Part shown: in pieces, positions 27,008 to 37,523 of the stretch | Position numbering within the stretch: position 1 is the stretch's first letter | Layout of the letters: the number at the start of each line of letters is the position of its first letter | Assembly (NCBI RefSeq): GCF_014252955.1 | Contig: NZ_JACMIA010000001.1 | Span: 2,192,258 to 2,256,257, forward strand | DNA: 64,000 nucleotides | Source of the DNA: Stappia sp. 28M-7 | Lineage (GTDB): Bacteria > Pseudomonadota > Alphaproteobacteria > Rhizobiales > Stappiaceae | Direction of reading: 5' to 3' | The notes under the pieces: generated by a model | What the model was told of the DNA's origin: nothing | What the model saw: only the letters and a program-made list of their open reading frames with translations | Database searches by the model: none | Position numbers and translations under genes: made by a program

Positions 27008-27601
27008 ATGTTCGACCCGCGAGAGAAGGTGGCGTTGTTTATCGATGGCGCCAATTTGTATTCCACTGCGCGCAGTATCGGGTTTGATATCGACTACAAG
27101 ATGCTTCTTCAGGAATTCCAGAAGACCGGATATCTCCTGAGAGCATATTATTATACCGCACTGATTGAAGATCAGGAATATTCGTCGATTCGCCCTTTGA
27201 TCGACTGGCTTGATTACAACGGCTATAAGGTTGTGACCAAGCCGGTGAAGGAGTTTGTCGACTCGGCCGGCCGCCGCAAGATCAAGGGCAACATGGACAT
27301 CGAACTGGCTGTCGATGCCATGGAGATCGTCGAGCATGTCGACCATATCGTGCTGTTCTCCGGCGATGGCGATTTCCGGCCGCTGGTCGAGGCACTGCAG
27401 CGCAAGGGACGCAAGGTCAGCGTCGTGTCCACCTTGCAGACCCAGCCGCCGATGATTGCCGATGACCTGCGGCGCCAGGCGGATCACTTCATCGATCTCG
27501 CCACGCTGACCAAGAAGGTCGGTCGCGATCCGGCGGAGCGCACGCCGCGTCCTGCTCCGCGTCGCAACGACGTGGAAGAAGACGAAGACGACGATTATTG
27601 A
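27008..27601 (+). CDS. NYN-domain protein (LabA/DUF88 type)
   Basis: Probable RNase of the PIN-like NYN fold, 197 residues. VALFIDGANLYSTARSIGF holds the first acidic metal-binding motif. KGNMDIELAVDAMEIVE and VLFSGDGDFRPLVEALQRKG supply the remaining aspartates of the NYN active site. The C-terminus is a low-complexity charged tail (RPAPRRNDVEEDEDDDY). I chose the ATG at 27008, with AAAGG about 9 bases upstream. Upstream lies the hairpin-rich region at 26763-26965, and 7 bases downstream is a uracil-DNA glycosylase gene. Its RNA target is unknown. Confidence 0.88.
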   Translation: MFDPREKVALFIDGANLYSTARSIGFDIDYKMLLQEFQKTGYLLRAYYYTALIEDQEYSSIRPLIDWLDYNGYKVVTKPVKEFVDSAGRRKIKGNMDIELAVDAMEIVEHVDHIVLFSGDGDFRPLVEALQRKGRKVSVVSTLQTQPPMIADDLRRQADHFIDLATLTKKVGRDPAERTPRPAPRRNDVEEDEDDDY

Positions 27602-27608
27602 GAGGCTG

Positions 27609-28265
27609 GTGAACGTGCTTCATCTGCCCAACCCGGCAAGAGATTGTCCGTCCTGTCCGCGGCTCGTGGCGTTTCGCGAGACCCACAGGGCGGTACAGCC
27701 GGACTGGTACAATGCACCTGTCCGGACATTCGCGGCTCCTGATCCGCGTCTTCTGATCGTCGGGCTGGCGCCGGGGCTGAGAGGGGCGAACCGTACGGGG
27801 CGCCCCTTTACCGGCGACTATGCCGGCGACCTGCTCTACGAGACGCTTGTCGATTTCGGCTTCGCGCGCGGCCAGTATGAAGCCCGTCCCGATGACAGTC
27901 TCGAACTGATCGATGCGGCCATCACCAATGCCGTGCGCTGCGTGCCGCCCGAGAACAAGCCGACTGGACCGGAAATCCGGACTTGTCTGCCTTATCTGAC
28001 GCAGACGATCGAAACGCTGCCTTCGTTGGTCGCGGTGGTGGCTCTCGGCCGCATCGCCCACGATGCGACGCTGTCGGCCCTCGGAATGCGTCGCGCTGCC
28101 CATGCCTTCGGACACAATGTCCGGCATGAGCTGAGCCCGCACCTCACGCTTTTCGACAGCTATCACTGTTCCCGGTACAACACGAACACGGGCAGACTGA
28201 CGCGGGAAATGTTCCGCGATGTCTTCACCGCCGTGCGCGCCCACGTGGACGCCCGCGGATCCTGA
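27609..28265 (+). CDS. Uracil-DNA glycosylase, family 5-like (UdgB)
   Basis: Removes uracil or related damaged bases from DNA. The 218 residues contain CPSCPRL near the N-terminus and two later cysteines (AVRCVPPENKP and RTCLPYL), consistent with the [4Fe-4S] cluster of family 4/5 enzymes. Motif A is GLAPGLRGANRTGRPFTGD and the C-terminal motif is DSYHCSRYNTNTGRLT. Both follow the family 5 pattern, which lacks the usual polar catalytic residue. GTG at 27609 or 27615 may be the start; AGAGG at 27601-27605 is better spaced for the second. It is probably in one operon with the NYN gene. Confidence 0.87.
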   Translation: MNVLHLPNPARDCPSCPRLVAFRETHRAVQPDWYNAPVRTFAAPDPRLLIVGLAPGLRGANRTGRPFTGDYAGDLLYETLVDFGFARGQYEARPDDSLELIDAAITNAVRCVPPENKPTGPEIRTCLPYLTQTIETLPSLVAVVALGRIAHDATLSALGMRRAAHAFGHNVRHELSPHLTLFDSYHCSRYNTNTGRLTREMFRDVFTAVRAHVDARGS

Positions 28266-28275
28266 CGGGCGCCCG

Positions 28276-29046
28276 TCAGTCGGCCGGATCGTCGTCGGGG
28301 GAAGATGCGGGAAACCAGCCGCGCGGGCCCAGGTGGTCCTGCGGCTGGTAGCGGGCTTTGTAGTCCATCTTCGGCGAGCCCTTCACCCAGTATCCCAGAT
28401 AGACGTAAGGCAGCCCGAGCGCCCGGGCCCGCTCGATGTGATCGAGAATGAGGTGGGTGCCGAGACTGCGGCTCTGCGCTTCCGGGTCGAAGAAGGAATA
28501 GACCATCGACAGGCCATCGCTCAGCCGGTCGGTCAGCGCTACGGCGAGCAACGGCCCCGTGCCACGGCCGTTGAGGAACGTGTCGGGGCCGCGCTTTCGA
28601 TACTCCACCAGCATGGTCTCGACATGCGTGTCCTCGATCATCATCGCGTAATCGAGAACGGTCATGTCCGACATGCCGCCATTGGCATGGCGTGCATCAA
28701 GATAGCGGCGGAAGAGATCGTATTGCTGGGAGGAGGGCGCGGGCTCGCTGGTCGAGCCGACGATATCGGCATTGCGCTTCCACAGACGGCGGAACGAGCG
28801 GGTCCAGCGAAAATCGTCGACCCGCACCCGGATCGAGATGCAGGCGCGGCAATTCTCGCAGGCTGGCCGATAGGCGATATTCTGGCTCCGCCGGAACCCG
28901 CCCTGCGTCAGAACGTCATTCAGCACCTGCGCCCGCGATCCCACAAGATGCGTGAAGACCTTCCGTTCCTGCTTGCCGGGCAGGTAGGGACAGGGCGAGG
29001 GCGCCGTCAGATAGAATTGCGGTGTGTCGGTCGGATGTCGCGTCAA
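28276..29046 (-). CDS. bpt: Aspartate/glutamate leucyltransferase (arginyltransferase family)
   Basis: Transfers leucine from Leu-tRNA to proteins with N-terminal Asp or Glu, marking them for ClpAP through the N-end rule. The 256 residues show [20 protein letters not shown] and [19 protein letters not shown], the conserved cysteine-rich N-domain. [20 protein letters not shown] and [20 protein letters not shown] belong to the GNAT-like C-domain. The start is TTG at 29044-29046, with GGAAGGA upstream. No ATG fits the conserved N-terminus. It converges with the uracil-DNA glycosylase gene, 10 bases away. Confidence 0.93.
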   Translation of the reverse strand: MTRHPTDTPQFYLTAPSPCPYLPGKQERKVFTHLVGSRAQVLNDVLTQGGFRRSQNIAYRPACENCRACISIRVRVDDFRWTRSFRRLWKRNADIVGSTSEPAPSSQQYDLFRRYLDARHANGGMSDMTVLDYAMMIEDTHVETMLVEYRKRGPDTFLNGRGTGPLLAVALTDRLSDGLSMVYSFFDPEAQSRSLGTHLILDHIERARALGLPYVYLGYWVKGSPKMDYKARYQPQDHLGPRGWFPASSPDDDPAD

Positions 29047-29071
29047 GTGCGTCCTTCCCGCTCAGCGCGTC

Positions 29072-30907
29072 TCAGAGCATCGAGAATCCATAATATATGG
29101 GCGCGACAAAAGTGAAAGTCAGCCATAGGAGCAAGGCGAGTGGCGTTCCCGCGACGATGAAGTCCGAAAACCGGTAGTGGCCGGGCCCCATCACGATCAG
29201 GTTTGTCTGGTAACCGATCGGCGTTGCAAAGGAACAGTTCGCGGCGAAGATCACGCAGGTCACGAAGGCTTCCACCGGCATGCCGCTCTGAACCGCCATG
29301 TTCACGGCAATCGGCGTAAACAGGACGGCGGTCGCGTTGTTCGACAGCACGTTGGTCAGCAGCATCACGAGCAGGAAGAGTGCCGACAGCATGATCATCG
29401 GTGGCTGGCCGTCCAGCACCATGACGAGAAGATCGGCGATGGTCTTGGCTCCGCCGGTGACCTCGAGCGAGGTCGCCGCGGCAATCGATGCGCCGATCAG
29501 CATGAAGATCCGGCTGTCGACGGCGCGCAACGCCTGCCGCACGTTGAGGCAGCCGGACATCACCATTGCGAAGGTCGCCGCGATCGACGCGGTAACGATC
29601 GGAACGATGCCGGCGGCGCTCACGATCACCATGATGGCAAAGATCGCCAGCGCTCTCGGCGCCAGGCGTCGTGGCGGCAGCTCCGCCGCCGACCAGTCGA
29701 GCAGGAGAACGTCGCGGTTCGTCCGCAGCTTCTGGATGGAGGTGGACTGACCCGCCACCAGCAGCACGTCGCCGGGCTCAAGGCGGATCTCTGTCATCGC
29801 CATGCGCGGCATGCGGGAGCGCCGCTGCACGCCCATCACCACGCAATCCGTCTCGCTGTGAAAGCCGCTTTGGGCAATCGTGCGGCCGGACAGGCGCGAG
29901 GCGGGTGCAACCACCACCTCTGCCAGGGTGAGCGAGCGCTGCGGCGCGGATGTCTCGATGTCCGAGGGCTCGTCGCTTTCCGTCGCCATTAACGGGCGGC
30001 GCTGCGACAGGGCGGTTGTGAGGGCGTTGCGAGTGGCGGCGACGATCACGGTGTCGCCGGGCATCAAGGTGACATTCTCGAATGGCGGCAGGATCGGGCG
30101 TTCGCCGCGCTGCACCAGGCGTACGGTCATATCCTTGAGGGCCGGGAACAGGCCGGCGACAGAGGTGACGCCCTCGAGCGGATGTCCGGCGGTGATGCTG
30201 ATCTGCGCAATGAACTGCTTGCCGGACGAGACCTGCATTTCCTCGGCCATGGAGCGGCGGGGCTTCAGCAGGAACGGCATGACGAACAGCACGTAGAGAA
30301 TGCCGACGCTCGCCAGGATGACGCCGATGCCGGTGAAGCTGAAGAAGCCGAGCCGGACGTCGCTCGTACGGGCGGCGACATCGGCTACCAAGAGGTTCGT
30401 GGACGAACCGATCAGCGTCGTCATGCCGCCGAGAATGGCGATGAAGGAGAGCGGCATCAGCAGGCGGCCGGCCGGCTTGCCTTGGGCTGCCGCGACTGCC
30501 GACAGGATGGGCAGGAACATCACCACGACGGGGGTATTGTTCAGGAAGCCGCTGATCACCGCCACGGCGATCAGGATCGGCATGGCTGCCAGCACCGGCC
30601 GCTTTCGCGTGGCGTCGACGATGATCTTGGCGGGCTTTTCCAGCGCGTCTGTCTGGAACAGGCCCTGGCCGACGATCAGCAGGCAGGTCACGGTGACGAG
30701 GGCAGGATTGGCGAAGCCCGAAAGCAGTTCGGACGCGCCGATCGTGACGGACGGGTCAGCCGGCTGGAAAAACGAGAAGATCAGCAGAAAGGCAACGACG
30801 GAGCCGAGCGCCACGACCTCCAGCGCGAGGCGTTCCATCGCATACAATACGACGGTGATCACGATCACCACGAAGGTCAGCAGCATCGCGGGATCGGCAA
30901 GCAGCAT
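29072..30907 (-). CDS. SLC13/DASS-family permease with two RCK_C domains
   Basis: Inner-membrane transporter of 611 residues with two blocks of helices around a soluble centre. The first block includes VVVMFLPILSAVAAAQGKP and TTLIGSSTNLLVADVAAR. The second includes VLSNNATAVLFTPIAV and FATPIGYQTNLIVMGPGHY. The repeated SSTNL and GYQTNL signatures are those of the divalent anion:sodium symporter superfamily. Between them (about 220-410) are two TrkA-C (RCK_C) regulatory domains ending in MPGDTVIVAATRN and EPGDVLLVAGQ. Relatives are annotated for sulfate, dicarboxylates or tellurite; substrate cannot be assigned here. It is 25 bases upstream of bpt on the minus strand and may share its transcript. 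Confidence 0.9.
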   Translation of the reverse strand: MLLADPAMLLTFVVIVITVVLYAMERLALEVVALGSVVAFLLIFSFFQPADPSVTIGASELLSGFANPALVTVTCLLIVGQGLFQTDALEKPAKIIVDATRKRPVLAAMPILIAVAVISGFLNNTPVVVMFLPILSAVAAAQGKPAGRLLMPLSFIAILGGMTTLIGSSTNLLVADVAARTSDVRLGFFSFTGIGVILASVGILYVLFVMPFLLKPRRSMAEEMQVSSGKQFIAQISITAGHPLEGVTSVAGLFPALKDMTVRLVQRGERPILPPFENVTLMPGDTVIVAATRNALTTALSQRRPLMATESDEPSDIETSAPQRSLTLAEVVVAPASRLSGRTIAQSGFHSETDCVVMGVQRRSRMPRMAMTEIRLEPGDVLLVAGQSTSIQKLRTNRDVLLLDWSAAELPPRRLAPRALAIFAIMVIVSAAGIVPIVTASIAATFAMVMSGCLNVRQALRAVDSRIFMLIGASIAAATSLEVTGGAKTIADLLVMVLDGQPPMIMLSALFLLVMLLTNVLSNNATAVLFTPIAVNMAVQSGMPVEAFVTCVIFAANCSFATPIGYQTNLIVMGPGHYRFSDFIVAGTPLALLLWLTFTFVAPIYYGFSML

Positions 30908-31067
30908 GCGTCGGGCCCATCTCCTCGGTCGGGACGCGCACGGGCGCGTGCGGCGCAGCGTGCGCCATGTGCTTTTTTAACGGGCCGAGGGGCTTAAGCA
31001 AAGCGGCAAAGGGGTCATCCACCGCTCGTCGCCTGAAATGGTTTTGCTTGCGGGCAGGAAATTCCGG

Positions 31068-31562
31068 TCAATCCGTTGCGCGTCCGCGGTTCACGACCGC
31101 GACCCCGAGAACGATGTCGTGCAGCAGGCGCTTCTCCGCATTGAAGAAGCTGACCAGAAGAACGAGCGGCGTCAGAAGACTGACGGAGAACCAGAAAAAC
31201 AACGCGTGGATGGCCGCGATCAGGATATCCGGCCTGCGGCCGTCCAGCATCCGCATCGTCAGCCCCATGGCGCGCATGCCGGGAGTTGCGCTGTGCGGCC
31301 CGCCCAGGGTGAAGCCCACATAGGCGAGGGCCACTCCAGGGCCCAGAATAGGAAACAGCAGCCAGCCTAGGCCGAAGGTGAAGAGGCCGAGAAACAGCAG
31401 GAGCAGGCCGCCGGCCAGTGTCAGCGCGATGATGACCGCCGCGTCGATCAGAAAGGCGACGATCCGGTTGGTCCGCACGCTGTCGAACAGGCGCGGGTCG
31501 AGCCCGTGTGTGCTGCGTGCCTCGTTCATCTCGTCGCTGCCCTGTGCGTTCCGGTCCTGCAT
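31068..31562 (-). CDS. RDD-family membrane protein
   Basis: About 164 residues with an RDD domain: RIVAFLIDAAVIIALTLAGG opens the first helix with the conserved Arg and Asp, then FGLGWLLFPILG, HSATPGMRAMGL and KRLLHDIVLGVAVVNR. RDD proteins are small inner-membrane proteins of mostly unknown or transport-related function. I chose the ATG at 31560-31562, as AAGGAG lies 10 bases upstream; the open frame runs 8 codons further to 31586 without a ribosome site. Neighbours are the ilvA gene upstream and the SLC13 permease downstream on the same strand. Confidence 0.82.
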   Translation of the reverse strand: MQDRNAQGSDEMNEARSTHGLDPRLFDSVRTNRIVAFLIDAAVIIALTLAGGLLLLFLGLFTFGLGWLLFPILGPGVALAYVGFTLGGPHSATPGMRAMGLTMRMLDGRRPDILIAAIHALFFWFSVSLLTPLVLLVSFFNAEKRLLHDIVLGVAVVNRGRATD

Positions 31563-31649
31563 GCGCTCGTTGCTCCTTGCTGACATTGCAGGTGGTGACG
31601 ATCACTGTCCATGTCAAATGCCGCAGGAAACGTGCCGAGCAACGCCGTG

Positions 31650-32873
31650 TCAGATGCGCGATTCTCCAAGATCGAGCGTGCGCACCGAGTGTCCGGCCTT
31701 TTCCAGTGCGGACAGGATCTTGCCCGCGTGGTCGGGGTCGTAGGTCTCCATCGTGACGTCCAGCGTCGTGCCCTTGGCCGGCACGTTGAGAAACAGCCGA
31801 TGATGGGAGACCTCCAGGATGTTGCCGTCAAGCCGGCCGATAAGTGTGGAGATCTCGCCGAGGATGCCCGGCCGATCTGCGGTGGTGATGCGAATCGACA
31901 AGAGCCGTCCCTCGCGCGCGAGCTCGCGCACCATGATCGAGGAGAGCAGCCGAGGGTCGATATTGCCGCCGCACAGCACGAGGCCGACGCGTTTTCCCGT
32001 AAAGCGATCCGGATAGGCGAGGAGGGCGGCGAGGCCGGCAGCGCCCGCGCCCTCTGCCATCGTCTTCTGCCGGGTCAGATAGGCGTTGACCGCACGCTCC
32101 AGCGTGGCTTCGTCGACGAGAAGAATGTTGTCTACGGTCTCGCGAACGATCTCAAGCGTCAGGCGCCCGACATTCTTGACGGCGATGCCCTCGGCAAGGG
32201 TCGCCCCGCCGCAGGTGACGGCTTCTCCTCGCAAGGCCCCGATCATCGAAGGGTAAAGCGCTGCCTCGACCCCGACGATCTCAATGCCGGGTTTTCGCGC
32301 CTTCGCCGCGACCGCCATGCCGGAGATCAGTCCGCCGCCACCGACAGGAACAACGAGGCAGTCGAGGTCGGGCTGGTCGTCGAGCATTTCCAGCGCGATC
32401 GTTCCCTGGCCGGAAATGATCGCGGCATCGTCATAAGGATGGACCCAGACTAGGCCGTCTTCTTCGGCAAGGCGTTCGGCCTCGGCCTGCGCATCGGCCA
32501 GAACCTCGCCTGCCAGCACCACGCGCGCCCCATAGCTGCGTGTTGCGGCCACCTTCACGAAAGGGGTTGGCTCCGGCATCACGATGGTGGCGGGAATGCC
32601 GAGGCGGGCGGCGTGATAGGCGACGGCCTGTGCGTGATTGCCGGCCGACATGGCGATGACACCTCGCCTGCGTTCGCTCTCCGAGAGCGACGACAGCTTC
32701 ACCAGGGCGCCGCGCTCCTTGAACGCATTGGTGACCTGCAGGTTCTCATATTTGACGAAGACCTCGGCGCCCGTCAGCTGGGACAGTTTCGGGGCGGGCA
32801 GGCACGGGGTCCGCATCACCGCCCCCTCGATAAGCGTTGCGGCCTGGGTGATCGTATCGAGGGAAACCTGCAT
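31650..32873 (-). CDS. ilvA: Threonine ammonia-lyase with C-terminal ACT domain
   Basis: PLP enzyme that deaminates threonine to 2-oxobutanoate. The 407 residues include ENLQVTNAFKERGAL with the PLP-binding Lys, AMSAGNHAQAVAYHA, the PVGGGGLISGM phosphate loop, and LVLCGGNIDPRLLSSIM. The final 75 residues form one ACT domain (ITTADRPGILGEISTLIG). This layout is the short, single-ACT type, often catabolic or isoleucine-insensitive, rather than the long biosynthetic IlvA with two ACT-like repeats. The ATG at 32871-32873 suits the conserved N-terminus; a TTG at 32909 is less likely. It lies directly after the LysE exporter gene on the minus strand. Confidence 0.92.
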   Translation of the reverse strand: MQVSLDTITQAATLIEGAVMRTPCLPAPKLSQLTGAEVFVKYENLQVTNAFKERGALVKLSSLSESERRRGVIAMSAGNHAQAVAYHAARLGIPATIVMPEPTPFVKVAATRSYGARVVLAGEVLADAQAEAERLAEEDGLVWVHPYDDAAIISGQGTIALEMLDDQPDLDCLVVPVGGGGLISGMAVAAKARKPGIEIVGVEAALYPSMIGALRGEAVTCGGATLAEGIAVKNVGRLTLEIVRETVDNILLVDEATLERAVNAYLTRQKTMAEGAGAAGLAALLAYPDRFTGKRVGLVLCGGNIDPRLLSSIMVRELAREGRLLSIRITTADRPGILGEISTLIGRLDGNILEVSHHRLFLNVPAKGTTLDVTMETYDPDHAGKILSALEKAGHSVRTLDLGESRI

Positions 32874-32915
32874 CGGAAGGGCCTGGCACTGCGGAAAAGG
32901 TCCGCTCAACTGCCA

Positions 32916-33536
32916 TCAAGCAGGGATCATTTGCAAGCTCAGGATGGTGGAGCCGACCATCAGTCCGGCCAGAGCGATGCGCAGGGCGTTGAGCAGTCTG
33001 GTGCCACCAGCATTGCTGCGTAGCCAGCTTCCGGCGAGCAGCCACAAGCCGTTCAGACAGCCGCCGAGGCACAGAAAGGTCAGCGATAGGACCAGCGCAT
33101 CCGCGAAGTAGCGCTCTGCGGAGACGAACTGGCTGATGCCGGCGATCTGCATCGCATAGGCTTTCGGATTTAGTGGATGCACCCAGAAGCCGCGGCCGTA
33201 GCCGGGGATGCGGTCGACCTTGACGCCTCCGCGCACCGGGCTCCGGACGATCACCCAGGCGAGATAAAGGATGTACCCGAGGCACAGAAGCCGAAGGACC
33301 TCGAAGACCTCCGGAGCGCTCTTCAGCAGCGCGAAGAGCCCGGCGACGTTCAGCCAGTAGATGACCTGGAAACCAGACATCTGACCCAGCATGAACGGGA
33401 CGGCAGGGCGCGCGCCGAAGGAGATGCCGTTCGCCATCAGGGCCATGTTCGCGGGGCCGGGAGAACCGACCATGGCGGAGACGAAAAGGGCAAGCAACCC
33501 GAACTGGGCAATCGGCATCAGGAGATCGGAGGGCAT
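32916..33536 (-). CDS. LysE-family amino-acid exporter
   Basis: Six-helix inner-membrane exporter of 206 residues. MVGSPGPANMALMANG matches the N-terminal SPGP signature of LysE/RhtB transporters, and HPLNPKAYAMQIAGISQFV is the mid-protein HPKNP-like motif. Transport of amino acids or related compounds is the known family role; the substrate is open. It is divergent from a MocR regulator (101 bases between starts) and followed by threonine dehydratase, so regulation by that MocR is likely by position. Confidence 0.9.
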   Translation of the reverse strand: MPSDLLMPIAQFGLLALFVSAMVGSPGPANMALMANGISFGARPAVPFMLGQMSGFQVIYWLNVAGLFALLKSAPEVFEVLRLLCLGYILYLAWVIVRSPVRGGVKVDRIPGYGRGFWVHPLNPKAYAMQIAGISQFVSAERYFADALVLSLTFLCLGGCLNGLWLLAGSWLRSNAGGTRLLNALRIALAGLMVGSTILSLQMIPA

Positions 33537-33600
33537 CTGGCAGCGACTTCATCAGGGCGACCGACGTGGCCGCGGATTGTGTTTCGCCAGCAGAATTGGC

Positions 33601-33645
33601 TTGAAACAATGCGTGTTACAATCGTAACATTGTTCTTGTGACAAT
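33601..33645 (+). promoter_or_regulatory. MocR promoter and candidate operator, predicted leaderless start
   Basis: TTGAAA (33601-33606), an 18-base spacer and TAACAT (33625-33630) put transcription start about 7 bases on, at the GTG start codon 33638. No ribosome site precedes that GTG. Three direct copies of GNNACAAT lie at 33603-33610, 33615-33622 and 33638-33645 (12 and 23 bases apart). A dyad TGTTAC-AATC-GTAACA covers 33614-33629. The repeats fit binding by a MocR dimer and control of both divergent genes. Confidence 0.5.
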
Positions 33646-35032
33646 ATTGCCCGACATTCCCTCCGGCCTCGACGAACCGGTCACCGTGCGCTCGCTCGAG
33701 GCGCATCTGCGCTCGTGCGTCGAGCGCGGTGTTCTCGCCGCCGGTGACCGTCTTCCGCCGATCAGGGAAGCTGCGTGGAAGCTCGGTTGCGCGCCGGGGA
33801 CCGTCGCGCGCGCCTATCGGGCACTGGAACTTGCCGGTCTCGCGCATGGAGAAGTGGGGCGCGGCACATTCATTACAGCCGGCGACCGAAAACTGGCCTT
33901 TCCCCAACCCGGCGCCGGGCTTGCCGGAGGGATCGCCGATCTGGCGGTCAACAGCTTCCTCATCGAGGATGCTTCGTCCCTCATCGGTGAAGCCCTGGCT
34001 GTGGCTCAGGCGGAGCTCGCCCGCGGCGAGATGCCTCTTGCCTATCTCACAGCCGGAGAGGACGGGGAAATCCGGGACATTGCGGCGCGCTTTGTCGGTC
34101 GGCAGGGTGGAGAGCTGAGTACCGACGGGATCGTCGTGACGGCGGGCACCCAGGCGGCGATTGCCTCCACCTTTCTGGCGCTGACCGAAAATGGCGGCGG
34201 GATCGCCTGCGACACGCTGACTTATCCGGGCGTAATCAGCGCGGCGAGCGCTGCCCGCGCGCGGCTCCATCCTGTGAGGATGGATGACGAGGGTATGGAT
34301 CCGGAGGCGTTCGAGGCTCTGTGCCGGCGCTCCAACATCGCCTGCGTCTTTCTCATGCCGTCGACGCAGAATCCGACCGGACGACGGATGTCCGCTCGGC
34401 GCTGCGAGGAACTCGCCGAGGTCGCCGCACGCCATGGCGTGGTGGTGGTCGAGGACCGGATCTACGACTTTCTGGCGGAGGAGGGCATGCGCATCGGCGT
34501 GTCAGGCATTCTTCCCGACAGCACGGTCCTCGTTACCGGCCTTTCCAAATGCGTGGCTCCGATCCTGCGCGTCGGCTTCGTTGCGGCGCCGAGGCCGCTT
34601 GCCCGCCAGATCCTCGCGGTGGAGAACGCGCTCAGCCTGATGGTGTCGCCACTGCTGACGCGGGCCGCCGCCCATATCCTCTCCAATGACGGGTTCGAGA
34701 CCCGGCTGGCGCGGATACGAGGGGGCATCGCGGCGCGTGCTGCAGTCGCGCACGAACTCTTCCCGCAGTTGAAGCCGGAGGCGCTGCGGGGCGGGCTTGC
34801 CTGGCTGAACCTTGAGGGTGGATGGACTGCCGACGCTTTTGCGGCAGAGGCGGAAGCGCTCGGCGTGCGTGTGGCGCCGGCGCGCTTCTTTGCGGTCGAG
34901 CCGCGCGGCGCACCGGAGGCGGTGCGCCTGTGTCTTGGCAGCGTTGCCGGCGAGGATGTCTATCGGCGGGCGCTGGAGGATCTTGCGAGCCTCATGGCGC
35001 GCCCGCCGCGCGGGCCTCAGATTTTACCCTGA
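33638..35032 (+). CDS. MocR-type transcription regulator (GntR helix-turn-helix plus aminotransferase domain)
   Basis: 464-residue PLP-dependent regulator. The N-terminal winged helix (about 15-85) has LRSCVERGVLAAGDRLPPIR, then CAPGTVARAYRALELAGL and GEVGRGTFI. The fold-type I aminotransferase-like domain has TAGTQAAIASTFLAL, FLMPSTQNPTGRRMS and VVVEDRIYDFL. TGLSKCVAPILRVGFV carries Lys304, the expected PLP lysine. Start is GTG 33638 without a ribosome site, consistent with a leaderless mRNA. It is divergent from a LysE exporter; MocR proteins commonly control a neighbouring transporter or amino-acid enzyme, here perhaps also threonine dehydratase. The effector is unknown. Confidence 0.92.
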   Translation: MTILPDIPSGLDEPVTVRSLEAHLRSCVERGVLAAGDRLPPIREAAWKLGCAPGTVARAYRALELAGLAHGEVGRGTFITAGDRKLAFPQPGAGLAGGIADLAVNSFLIEDASSLIGEALAVAQAELARGEMPLAYLTAGEDGEIRDIAARFVGRQGGELSTDGIVVTAGTQAAIASTFLALTENGGGIACDTLTYPGVISAASAARARLHPVRMDDEGMDPEAFEALCRRSNIACVFLMPSTQNPTGRRMSARRCEELAEVAARHGVVVVEDRIYDFLAEEGMRIGVSGILPDSTVLVTGLSKCVAPILRVGFVAAPRPLARQILAVENALSLMVSPLLTRAAAHILSNDGFETRLARIRGGIAARAAVAHELFPQLKPEALRGGLAWLNLEGGWTADAFAAEAEALGVRVAPARFFAVEPRGAPEAVRLCLGSVAGEDVYRRALEDLASLMARPPRGPQILP

Positions 35033-35035
35033 GGC
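35014..35035. terminator. Stem-loop between convergent mocR and hemB
   Basis: GCCTCAG (35014-35020), loop ATTTTACC, CTGAGGC (35029-35035), overlapping the mocR stop and lying between convergent genes. There is no T-run after it on either strand, so this is a modest call. Confidence 0.4.
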
Positions 35036-35059
35036 GCTTGGTGCCGGGGCGCAGCCGGG

Positions 35060-37439
<2,380 letters not shown>

Positions 37440-37523
37440 CGGGACGGCCGTATTCTTGCGCGCAATGTTCCTTCGCCGTTTGGAATAAGATGAGAGTTCT
37501 GGCGAATTTGTTGAGGATACTTG

